Assembly: GCA_039700805.1 (NCBI GenBank)
Contig: JBCAZE010000001.1
Span: forward strand, 17,078 to 81,077
Direction: 5' to 3'
From: CALBPI01 sp039700805
GTDB taxonomy: Bacteria > Pseudomonadota > Gammaproteobacteria > Steroidobacterales > Woeseiaceae
DNA length: 64,000 nucleotides
The notes below the pieces were generated by a model. That model was not told the DNA's origin and did no database searches. It saw only the letters and a program-made list of their open reading frames with translations. Every line of letters starts with the position of its first letter. Positions within the stretch are counted from its first letter, which is position 1. Made by a program: the position numbers and the translations under genes. Positions 36,389 through 43,901 of the stretch are shown in pieces.

Positions 36389-38404
36389 ATGCTTCACCTG
36401 ATTCGGATTCGAGCGCTGTTCGTCGCAATTTGCGCAACACCGATTGTTGCCACCGCCACAGAGACAGTGCTTTACAGTGAGCCACTCACCGCCCTCGAGT
36501 GGGTGGCAGATAGCAACTCGGGTGTGGTCGCCAAGCCTGTGGCTGGATTAAGCCAGCGCATGTCGTTTCAAGCGTTGGGTCAGCAGTTTGACATCGAGTT
36601 GACCGAAAACCGTGCCTTGGCGAAATACTGGCTGGACAAGACCGATACGGCCCCACCGAGCGTTTACCGCGGCACGATCACCGGCATGCCCGGTTCCTGG
36701 GTGCGGCTCACGAATGTGAATGGAAACCCGCAAGGCATGATTTTCGACGGTCGTGAGCATTTCGCGATCGAGCCCATCGCCGGGAAGACACAAATATTCC
36801 GACTTAAAGATCTCAAGATTGCCCCCAATGCGTTGGGCTGCGGCGTTGAACACGCCGTGAGTGATGGTGAGGCGCTCGCAAAGACGATCGGTGAGGATCG
36901 GTCTCCCGCTGAGGCGCCTGGCGCGCGTCAAGAAATCACGATCGCTTTGATTGCAGATACGGCGTTTTCGGATCGCAATGGCAACGATACGGACGCTGTT
37001 CTGATCGCCTTGATGAATGTCGTTGACGGCATATTCAGCGAGCAAGTTGGCGTTCAACTGACCGTCACAAGAATCGACAGTTTCCCGGGTGGTGGCGATC
37101 CGTTCAGTGAGACAACAGATGCATCCGATTTGCTGGGCGAGCTATCCGGCTATCGTCGAACAACGCCGGCACAAAACAGCAACGGGCTGAGTCACCTGTT
37201 CACAGCGCGAGACCTCGATGGTCGCACAGCGGGGATCGCTTACCGCGGCGCCCTATGCAGCAGTCGTTTTAGTGCCGGCCTCACCGAGGCGACGCGCACA
37301 GCAACGACTAATGCATTGGTGGCGGCTCATGAAATCGGCCACAACTTCGGCGCGCCACATGACGACGAAGAAGGTTCTGCCTGTGAGGATTCACCCGGCG
37401 GTTTCTTGATGGCGCCAACCATCAACGGTAGCGATCAATTCTCGGCGTGTAGCCTTCGTGAGATCAGTGCCGACGTGCAAGCGGCAAGCTGCGTGACCGC
37501 TTTGGCGTCACGGGATGTCGGTGCATCCAGAGGTGCACAAGCGCCAGCGGTCTTGTTAGGCCAGCAGGGCAGTGTGGACTTCGACGTCAACAACCTCGGA
37601 ACCGAGTCTGTCTCGGCAGTGCAAATGACCATCGACATTCCAACCGGCGTGTCATTGGTTTCAGCAAGTGCCACTGTTGGCAGTTGTAACAACGGCGCGG
37701 GGCAGGTGATTTGCGATATTGGCAATCTCGCGTCAGGCGCTGGGGCGACCGTTGATGTTGCATTCAATGCCAACAGTGTTGGCGGGCAAACTTTCGATGC
37801 CTCGGTCAGCGCGAGTACGGATGACAATGGAACCAACGACGCCGCGAGTGAGACAGTACTTGTCACAGCCGCGGTTGATTTGCGTGCTGTCTCGGATGCG
37901 AGTGCCAGCGTCACGGTTGATGAAAGCATACGCGCGTCGCTGGGCGTACAAAACCTCGCGACGATTGATGCCACGAATGTGACGGTCACGATTGCCCCTG
38001 GAAACGGTATCCGGATTGATGGTGCTGCCTGGTCGGCGGGCACCTGCACAATTCAATCGACGGGCAATGCCGTTTGCGAGGCCACCCGTATCACGGCCGG
38101 ACAAACGAGTCTTGTGGACGTTGATTTTCTTGCGACCGAAGTTGGCTCCAGCTCTTACAACGTCACCGTTAGCGGTACAGAAACCGATATCGACAATGGC
38201 AACAATGCCGCGTCGGGCAGCATCACGGTGAATGCCGCTTCCACAGGCGGTAATACCGGCGGTGGCAACACGGGTGGCGGCAGTTCTGGCGGCGACACGG
38301 GCGGTGTCACCGGCAGCGATAGCGGCGGAGGCGCGGTGTCACCGATCTGGGCGTTGGCGTTTGCCATCGCTGCGATGGTACGGCGACGTCGCCGCACCGT
38401 TTAG
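36389..38404 (+). CDS. Reprolysin-like zinc metalloprotease with CARDB-like repeats and GlyGly-CTERM-like tail
   Basis: A 671-residue exported protease. After the signal peptide (about 1-23) and a propeptide-like region with a free Cys (NALGCGVEH, perhaps a cysteine switch) comes the metzincin domain: zinc motif HEIGHNFGAPHD at 314-325 and Met-turn FLMAPTIN. Residues 380-620 form two or three beta-sandwich repeats of DUF11/CARDB style (VDFDVNNLGTESVSAV, VDVAFNANSVGG). A Gly/Ser/Thr linker and the end GGGAVSPIWALAFAIAAMVRRRRRTV (Gly-rich, one helix, Arg cluster) match GlyGly-CTERM signals that rhombosortase processes. The last item is inferred from layout. RBS CCGGAG. Confidence 0.85.
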   Translation: MLHLIRIRALFVAICATPIVATATETVLYSEPLTALEWVADSNSGVVAKPVAGLSQRMSFQALGQQFDIELTENRALAKYWLDKTDTAPPSVYRGTITGMPGSWVRLTNVNGNPQGMIFDGREHFAIEPIAGKTQIFRLKDLKIAPNALGCGVEHAVSDGEALAKTIGEDRSPAEAPGARQEITIALIADTAFSDRNGNDTDAVLIALMNVVDGIFSEQVGVQLTVTRIDSFPGGGDPFSETTDASDLLGELSGYRRTTPAQNSNGLSHLFTARDLDGRTAGIAYRGALCSSRFSAGLTEATRTATTNALVAAHEIGHNFGAPHDDEEGSACEDSPGGFLMAPTINGSDQFSACSLREISADVQAASCVTALASRDVGASRGAQAPAVLLGQQGSVDFDVNNLGTESVSAVQMTIDIPTGVSLVSASATVGSCNNGAGQVICDIGNLASGAGATVDVAFNANSVGGQTFDASVSASTDDNGTNDAASETVLVTAAVDLRAVSDASASVTVDESIRASLGVQNLATIDATNVTVTIAPGNGIRIDGAAWSAGTCTIQSTGNAVCEATRITAGQTSLVDVDFLATEVGSSSYNVTVSGTETDIDNGNNAASGSITVNAASTGGNTGGGNTGGGSSGGDTGGVTGSDSGGGAVSPIWALAFAIAAMVRRRRRTV

Positions 38405-38415
38405 TCGCGACTCAG

Positions 38416-38592
38416 TCAGTCCGTGTCGGTGTCGGCCTGCTTCGGTTTGGTCGTTCGTCCAGCATCTCTCAGTGCTTTGCGGACAATGAACTCGAGCTGA
38501 CCATTGACGCTTCTCAAGTCGTCGCTGGCCCATCGTTTCAATGCCGCTAGCGTTTCAGCATCGGTACGAAACAAGAATGAGCTACGCGCCAT
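38416..38592 (-). CDS. Small ribbon-helix-helix (Arc-type) DNA-binding protein
   Basis: A 58-residue protein. SSFLFRTDAETLAALKRWA gives a beta strand followed by helix 1, and SVNGQLEFIVRKAL gives helix 2, the Arc/MetJ ribbon-helix-helix pattern. ATG 38592 has a strong GGAGG. It lies 54 bases behind the SPFH gene on the same strand, a pairing I believe to be recurrent. Three phased TGATAT sites in front of the SPFH gene are its likely operator (inference), which would make the pair self-regulating. Confidence 0.75.
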   Translation of the reverse strand: MARSSFLFRTDAETLAALKRWASDDLRSVNGQLEFIVRKALRDAGRTTKPKQADTDTD

Positions 38593-38646
38593 GGCCCGCC
38601 TCCATCGGAAGCGGGCCAGACACGCGACTGTCAATTGACGCCATCA

Positions 38647-39570
38647 TCAGCTGTACAAAGAGCCCGTGTTGACGACCGGTTGGGTATGTTTGTCGCTACA
38701 AAGCACAACCAGAAGGTTCGAAACCATAGCGGCGCGACGTTCGTCGTCCAGTTCAACAATGCCTTGATCCTTGAGTTCATCAAGAGCCATCTGAACCATA
38801 CCAACAGCGCCTTCTACGATTTTGGTGCGGGCTGATACAACCGCGCTCGCTTGTTGGCGCTGCAGCATGGCCGCTGCGATCTCCGCGGCATAGGCAAGGT
38901 GGCTAATTCGGGCCTCAATCGCCTCTACACCGGCTTTGCCAAGTCGCTCCTGAATGTCTTTTCTAAGCTCCTCGCCAACCTTTGTCGTGTTGCCGCGCAG
39001 TGATTCGTCTTCGTCGTCACCGTCGTAGGCATATCGACTGGCCAAGTTTCTGAGTGCCGCCTCACTTTGCACGGCCACATAGTCTTCGTAGTCGTCGACC
39101 TCGAACATTGCTTCTGCCGTGTCGACCACTTTCCAAACAACAACTGCGGAGATTTCAATCGGATTGCCGTCTTTGTCATTCACTTTAGACGGGCGACCCG
39201 CGCTTCGAGTTTTCTCCTGCACAATGGCGCCAGAGGAGTTCTTCTTTTGTGGCGTCATGACTGAGCCGGTCTCAAAGTTGCGTACTCGGAGGGAAATCTT
39301 CTTCTTCGAGAAGAATGGATTGACCCAGAAAAAACCAGAATCGGTGATCGAGCCTTTGTAATTACCGAATAACAACAGGACACGCGCATCGTTCGGGGCG
39401 ACGGCCTGAAAGCCGAAACTCAGGGTAAACGCGAGAGCGATGAGCAGAACGCCAGGTAACGGCAGTCTTGCAACGAAGCTGAGAACCGCGAGGACGATCG
39501 TGCCGATAATGATTAGTAGGGGTAACCAGCCTGAAATGGCTTTGTAGGGTTTTTCGTGGATGCCATCCAT
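38647..39570 (-). CDS. SPFH/Band 7 domain membrane protein
   Basis: A 307-residue protein with two hydrophobic segments near the N-terminus (about 14-60), then a Band 7 domain: FQAVAPNDARVLLLFGNYKG, FFWVNPFF, VNDKDGNPIEISAVVVWKVVDT, and a helical part with ISHLAYAAEIAAAMLQRQQASAVVSAR as in flotillins and stomatins. These proteins scaffold membrane microdomains and often guard proteases. ATG 39570 has AGGAG six bases upstream; ATG 39573 and 39591 are in frame. The promoter at 39603-39631 contains the TGATAT sites. Confidence 0.88.
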   Translation of the reverse strand: MDGIHEKPYKAISGWLPLLIIIGTIVLAVLSFVARLPLPGVLLIALAFTLSFGFQAVAPNDARVLLLFGNYKGSITDSGFFWVNPFFSKKKISLRVRNFETGSVMTPQKKNSSGAIVQEKTRSAGRPSKVNDKDGNPIEISAVVVWKVVDTAEAMFEVDDYEDYVAVQSEAALRNLASRYAYDGDDEDESLRGNTTKVGEELRKDIQERLGKAGVEAIEARISHLAYAAEIAAAMLQRQQASAVVSARTKIVEGAVGMVQMALDELKDQGIVELDDERRAAMVSNLLVVLCSDKHTQPVVNTGSLYS

Positions 39571-39592
39571 CATGATCTCCTTTCTGGTCATG

Positions 39593-39631
39593 TGATATTA
39601 AAGTGATATCACTTTGATATAGACGTGTAAA
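39593..39631 (-). promoter_or_regulatory. Promoter of the SPFH gene with three phased TGATAT sites
   Basis: TGATAT occurs at 39593, 39604 and 39615, exactly 11 bases apart, so all face the same side of the helix. The middle copy is part of the 16-base palindrome AAAGTGATATCACTTT (39600-39615). On the minus strand TTTACA (39626-39631) and TATCAC (39603-39608), 17 apart, form a promoter whose -10 box is covered by the sites. Tandem sites with one-turn spacing are typical for ribbon-helix-helix regulators. Confidence 0.6.
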
Positions 39632-39817
39632 GGGAGATAGGCACCTTTCTTGTGCTGAACCTTCCGTAAGCCATTGACCATAATCAATTTTCTCGATCAC
39701 TTCCGCTGTGCAGTTTTTTCGCCGGTTCAGATGCTTTTATCGCACATTCAGTGACTTGCCCCACCCATTTCAAGCATTTTCGGCGCCGGCCGATAGCCTT
39801 AAATGGAGGAACATGTT

Positions 39818-41788
39818 GTGAGTGAATTAGCGGACCACCCGATCAGGCCTAAGCGTCGCCGGACCCTGCGCGCGCATTTGAGCACGCGCGACAAACTTCG
39901 AATTCTTTGGCCCTATGTGAAGCGAAATTTCATCGCACAGGTCCAGGGCATCTGGTTCATCGTTGCCTACTTGGCCGTGTTCCAGATTCTGGTTCTCCAG
40001 CTCCCGCTGGTGTACGCCGGCATGATCGCCATCGGCATCTTTGTCGTTGCGATGGGCCTCATGTTTTTTATGGAAGGACTGCGGCTTGGATTGATGCCCC
40101 TGGGAGAGACGATCGGGTCTGTGCTTCCCGGCAAAGCCAGCATGACCTGGATTTTACTATTCGCTTTCTTATTGGGCGTCGGCGCAACTTTTGCGGAGCC
40201 GGCAATCGCTGTACTTAAAGCGGCCGGTAGCACTCTGGCGCCGGCAGATGCGCCGCTGCTCTACAGTCTTCTCAATGAGTTCTCGGGCCAACTCGTCGCT
40301 GCCGTCGGTGTTGGTGTTGGTGTTGCGGTATTGCTCGGCGTTCTTCGTTTTTTCTATGCCTGGCCACTCAAAGCGCTCGCCATACCGGGCGTCATTTCAC
40401 TGCTGGTGTTGTCGATCGTCTACAGTCGCAATCCGATACTGGCAGATGTCCTCGGGCTTGCGTGGGATTGCGGCGCGGTGACCACCGGTCCTGTCACAGT
40501 GCCGCTTGTGCTCGCACTTGGTATCGGCGTCTGCAGAGTGGTGAGCAGTGGCAGCGGCGGCGGAGATGGCGCTCACACGGGATTTGGCATCGTTACGCTC
40601 GCATCGCTCTTCCCGATTTTGGCGGTCTTGTTGCTAGCAGGGTTTCACTATCTGAAAGCGGACTACTACGGTGCACCGAATCAGGTCGCTGCTCTCGTCG
40701 AAGTGGATGACGCGCGACAGATCGCATCCACCGATGCGGCAGAGCATGAACCCCAGTATCAATCGCTGAGCGAGGCTGATGTCAAACGCTACATGGAGAC
40801 CAATACGCTTCCTGAAAACTATCGCATTAGTTTCCAAGGCGGCGATGCTGCACTAGTTGATGGCAAGCTATCGCTGCGCGACGCCGAAATCGTTCTGATC
40901 AAACCGAGGCCTGATGGCGTCCCGGTTATCGATAAGACGCTGTGGGATCCATCGAGACATCTCCTTCACGATCTCGGTCAGGCCGGCAAGGAAGCGCTAC
41001 GCGCGATCATTCCACTCTGTGTTTTCCTATTCTTGGTCCTTAGGCTCATTCGTCAGAAGCTCGATGACGACAATGATATTGGCATCGGGATCACATTCGC
41101 CGTTGTTGGGATGGCGTTCTTTGGTCTCGGCATTGCGTTAGGGTTGACGCCACTTGGCGGCCAACTCGGCGGCAATATCCCGGTCGCTTTTGCTGAGATC
41201 GTGCCTTGGGGTGGTACTTATCTACACGCGCCGATGATGTCGGCGAACGCCGGCAAGATGCTCGCCATCGTCTTTGCGTTTTTCCTCGGTTATGGCGCGA
41301 CATTGGCGGAACCCGCATTGAACGCTCTTGGTAATACCGTCGAAGAGATTACGGCTGGTTCATTCAAGAAACGTCTATTGATGCAGAGCGTCGCGTTCGG
41401 TGTGGGATTAGGGATCGCCGCGGGCATCGCCAAAATCGCTTTCAATATCTCGCTTATTTCGATTCTGGCGCCGGCATATTGTGCGGTCGTCATTCTAACA
41501 ACGCTCGCGCCGAACAACTTTGTGAACTTCAGTTGGGATAGTGCTGGTGTGACGACGGGACCCATCACGGTACCGCTCGTTCTGGCGATGGGGCTCGGTG
41601 TTGGTGGCAACATTCCAGGCGTGACGGATGGCTTCGGTATTTTGGCCCTAGCGTCGGTTGGCCCGATCCTCTCGGTGCTATGCGTTGGACTGTATACCCA
41701 ACGCAAACAACGGGCGTCCGAGGCGAGTGAATCGGCGGACGATACAACACTGGCGGTTGCCAATATCCCAAGCGTTGAGGCGAGTTGA
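39818..41788 (+). CDS. DUF1538 membrane protein, putative transporter
   Basis: A 656-residue multispanning protein with two homologous halves. Each half contains an FAEPAI/LAEPAL motif and a TTGPVTVPLVLALGIGV / TTGPITVPLVLAMGLGV motif followed by FGIVTLAS or FGILALAS, about 357-371 residues apart. A soluble segment of about 110 residues (roughly 285-390) joins them. This internal duplication is usual for transporters. DUF1538 has no proven substrate as far as I know. GTG 39818 has GGAGGA seven bases upstream and is preferred over the ATG at 39803, which overlaps that ribosome site. The next gene encodes a PII-like protein two bases behind the stop. Confidence 0.85.
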   Translation: MSELADHPIRPKRRRTLRAHLSTRDKLRILWPYVKRNFIAQVQGIWFIVAYLAVFQILVLQLPLVYAGMIAIGIFVVAMGLMFFMEGLRLGLMPLGETIGSVLPGKASMTWILLFAFLLGVGATFAEPAIAVLKAAGSTLAPADAPLLYSLLNEFSGQLVAAVGVGVGVAVLLGVLRFFYAWPLKALAIPGVISLLVLSIVYSRNPILADVLGLAWDCGAVTTGPVTVPLVLALGIGVCRVVSSGSGGGDGAHTGFGIVTLASLFPILAVLLLAGFHYLKADYYGAPNQVAALVEVDDARQIASTDAAEHEPQYQSLSEADVKRYMETNTLPENYRISFQGGDAALVDGKLSLRDAEIVLIKPRPDGVPVIDKTLWDPSRHLLHDLGQAGKEALRAIIPLCVFLFLVLRLIRQKLDDDNDIGIGITFAVVGMAFFGLGIALGLTPLGGQLGGNIPVAFAEIVPWGGTYLHAPMMSANAGKMLAIVFAFFLGYGATLAEPALNALGNTVEEITAGSFKKRLLMQSVAFGVGLGIAAGIAKIAFNISLISILAPAYCAVVILTTLAPNNFVNFSWDSAGVTTGPITVPLVLAMGLGVGGNIPGVTDGFGILALASVGPILSVLCVGLYTQRKQRASEASESADDTTLAVANIPSVEAS

Positions 41789-41790
41789 GT

Positions 41791-42966
41791 ATGAACAACG
41801 AACACGACCAAAACGAGCTATCCGTTATTACGGCTGTATTACCCGAATCCAATGCGGACGAGGTGGCTGAACAAGCAATCGTTGCCAACGGACTCTCGGC
41901 GCTCAGTTGGAAAGCGCGAACCACCCTGTTGAGGACCAACTGGCTATCTCGTTGGATGCCGCCCGTAACGCCTGTGCGATCGGTGATGCAAATGATCGTA
42001 CCGACGCCTGCTGCAAAGCCGACACTCGCATCGCTGATTCGATCGGCACGATTGCACCAGCAAGTGACCGGTGCAGTATTCAGTACACCGTGCGCGCGTT
42101 CATTTGTCGGATCGAAGTTTGTCGGCTGGTCAGAGAAATCGCTGTCTGCGCCGCATGAGCTTGCCAGCATCGCGAAACCCATGACGGCGATTTTTTGTGT
42201 CGTCGGTCCTGACCTTAGTGACCACGTCGCGCGCGCAGCGGTTGCGGCGGGCGCTCACGGTCCTGTCATTTCCATTGCTGAGGGCCGCGGACTGCGCGAC
42301 AGGATTGGTTGGCTGCGGATCACCAAAGAGCATCGCCAAGATGTTCAACTCGTGTTGGCGGAACATTCTGTCGCCGGCGGTGTGTTTAATGCGATGGCTC
42401 GCGCCGGGCAATTTGATAAGCCGGGCAGAGGGCTGATCTATTCGATCCCCGTTGATGCGGGTGTATTCAATCTCGCGAGCGAATATGCATCCACAAAACA
42501 GACGGCCAGTCTGCAACAGATTATCGATGCCATCGATAGTCTCGCTGGGCACAGTCACTGGCGTGAGCATGAAGGTGCAATCCAATCTATTGCATCGCCA
42601 ACGTACCTAGGTAGCGGCCACGCAAGCGACATGCCCGAGCGACAGTGTTTGACGGCCGTCGTTCGTCACGCCCAAGCGCATGACCTCAATGAGCTTATTC
42701 TCGATTGCGGTGCGAGCGGTATGAATACGACACAAGCACATCTTGTGTCCGCCTCAGAAGACGAACATGTCGGTGACGCCCGAATTCATGAAGAATACGC
42801 ATTGATTCGGTCTGTCGTGAGCCCCGACGTCGGTGAACAACTGTTCTCGGTGCTGGAGCAAGGGGCGGAGGAGCTCGGGTTCGAAGACGTTTGTGTGGCG
42901 ACTAACCCGATCGATCACTTGGTCGCCTACGTGCCAGGCAAGAAAGACTACCGTTCAGTGGCTTGA
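41791..42966 (+). CDS. PII-like protein with three ferredoxin-like repeats
   Basis: A 391-residue soluble protein. Residues 130-228 have PII-like order: MTAIFCVVGPDLSDHVARAA (strand and helix), VISIAEGRG, then GGVFNAMARAGQFDKPGRGLIYSIPVD, close to the end of GlnK-type domains (GKIFVLPV). Residues 9-100 (VITAVLPESNADEVAEQAI) and 285-382 (CLTAVVRHAQAHDLNELIL) look like further copies. The classic uridylylation Tyr loop is not seen. PII proteins bind ADP, ATP or cyclic nucleotides and gate transporters such as AmtB or SbtA. The gene follows the DUF1538 gene directly (start ATG 41791), so it probably senses or gates that protein. Confidence 0.75.
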   Translation: MNNEHDQNELSVITAVLPESNADEVAEQAIVANGLSALSWKARTTLLRTNWLSRWMPPVTPVRSVMQMIVPTPAAKPTLASLIRSARLHQQVTGAVFSTPCARSFVGSKFVGWSEKSLSAPHELASIAKPMTAIFCVVGPDLSDHVARAAVAAGAHGPVISIAEGRGLRDRIGWLRITKEHRQDVQLVLAEHSVAGGVFNAMARAGQFDKPGRGLIYSIPVDAGVFNLASEYASTKQTASLQQIIDAIDSLAGHSHWREHEGAIQSIASPTYLGSGHASDMPERQCLTAVVRHAQAHDLNELILDCGASGMNTTQAHLVSASEDEHVGDARIHEEYALIRSVVSPDVGEQLFSVLEQGAEELGFEDVCVATNPIDHLVAYVPGKKDYRSVA

Positions 42967-43004
42967 AACAGGGCGCGACGTTGCGCCGATGATCAGCTAG
43001 TCCG

Positions 43005-43901
43005 CTAACCCCCGCTCATCGCTGCCGCATTACGCGCCAATGCCGCCGCCTCGACATCCGTCAAAGTGAGTGCGATCTCTACGACTGTCTCTTCGACTTC
43101 GAACGCCGTAGCCGAACGATGGACCACATCGTTACGCGATCGTTGCACGTAATCCGCCTCATCTCTGCTGAAGTCGAGCTTGCTCGCACTTGCTGCGGTC
43201 ATCAGTACTTGCGCTTGCTCGTCTGAATCTGTGACAGACTCGGCGTAGCGCTCGTAAGTCGCAACGATCGCATCTGGCATTTTCCAATGTTTCGACAGCG
43301 CAGCTGTCAGCGACGCAATACTTGTGCCGAACTGAGTGGTCACACCGCGATCGATCTGTTCCGCATCGAAGCCTTCCGCCTCGGCAAGAATGTCATTGAG
43401 CGGTTGTGGGTCGATCACCGCCAGCACAAGCAAACCGAGTGAGTTACACAGTCCGAGGATAAACGCATTGTCGCGCGTTGCCTGCTCGGGTTTTGGCAGT
43501 ACGGCGGTCAGCCGTTTGCAGTAGGCAGCAGTCCTCAATGCGTGGCTCCAAAAACCCTCAGCATCAAACGCCGCGCAGCGACTCGTGTCGAACGCTTGCT
43601 GTGTCGCCAGTGCGAACGCCAGCGTACGGACCGAGTCTGCACCGAGTACGCGATTCACCACTTGGCGCATATCGGTCACCGGCGTTGGGAGCGAGAAAAA
43701 TGCCGAGTTAGCGAGTCCGATGAGACGGCCGGCAATCGCTGGATCTTGAGCGACCACATCAGCGATAACATTCCCGTCGACGAATTCGTCGCCGAGTTTG
43801 TCGATGATCTGGAGCGCTACGGCGGGTAACGGTGGGAGCGTGTTGACCTTGGCAATGATATCCACTGCGCTGTCGGATTGTTGGGCTGGAAGTACACTCA
43901 T
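43005..43901 (-). CDS. HDOD domain protein
   Basis: A 298-residue cytoplasmic protein. LPPLPAVALQIIDKLGDE at the start and PAIAGRLIGLANSAFFSLP, then VNRVLGADSVRTLAFALATQQ, are the usual HDOD sequence, a relative of HD hydrolases without the metal site. Such proteins act in signalling and stress pathways, mostly with unknown partners. ATG 43901 overlaps the stop of the MASE1-GGDEF-EAL gene as TGATG, so the pair is co-translated and probably works in one pathway. Confidence 0.88.
   Translation of the reverse strand: MSVLPAQQSDSAVDIIAKVNTLPPLPAVALQIIDKLGDEFVDGNVIADVVAQDPAIAGRLIGLANSAFFSLPTPVTDMRQVVNRVLGADSVRTLAFALATQQAFDTSRCAAFDAEGFWSHALRTAAYCKRLTAVLPKPEQATRDNAFILGLCNSLGLLVLAVIDPQPLNDILAEAEGFDAEQIDRGVTTQFGTSIASLTAALSKHWKMPDAIVATYERYAESVTDSDEQAQVLMTAASASKLDFSRDEADYVQRSRNDVVHRSATAFEVEETVVEIALTLTDVEAAALARNAAAMSGG

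Noticed and set aside
42972..42988. Hairpin GGCGC...GCGCC between the convergent PII-like and HDOD genes as a terminator
   Set aside because: The stem is short and neither strand has a T-tract after it.
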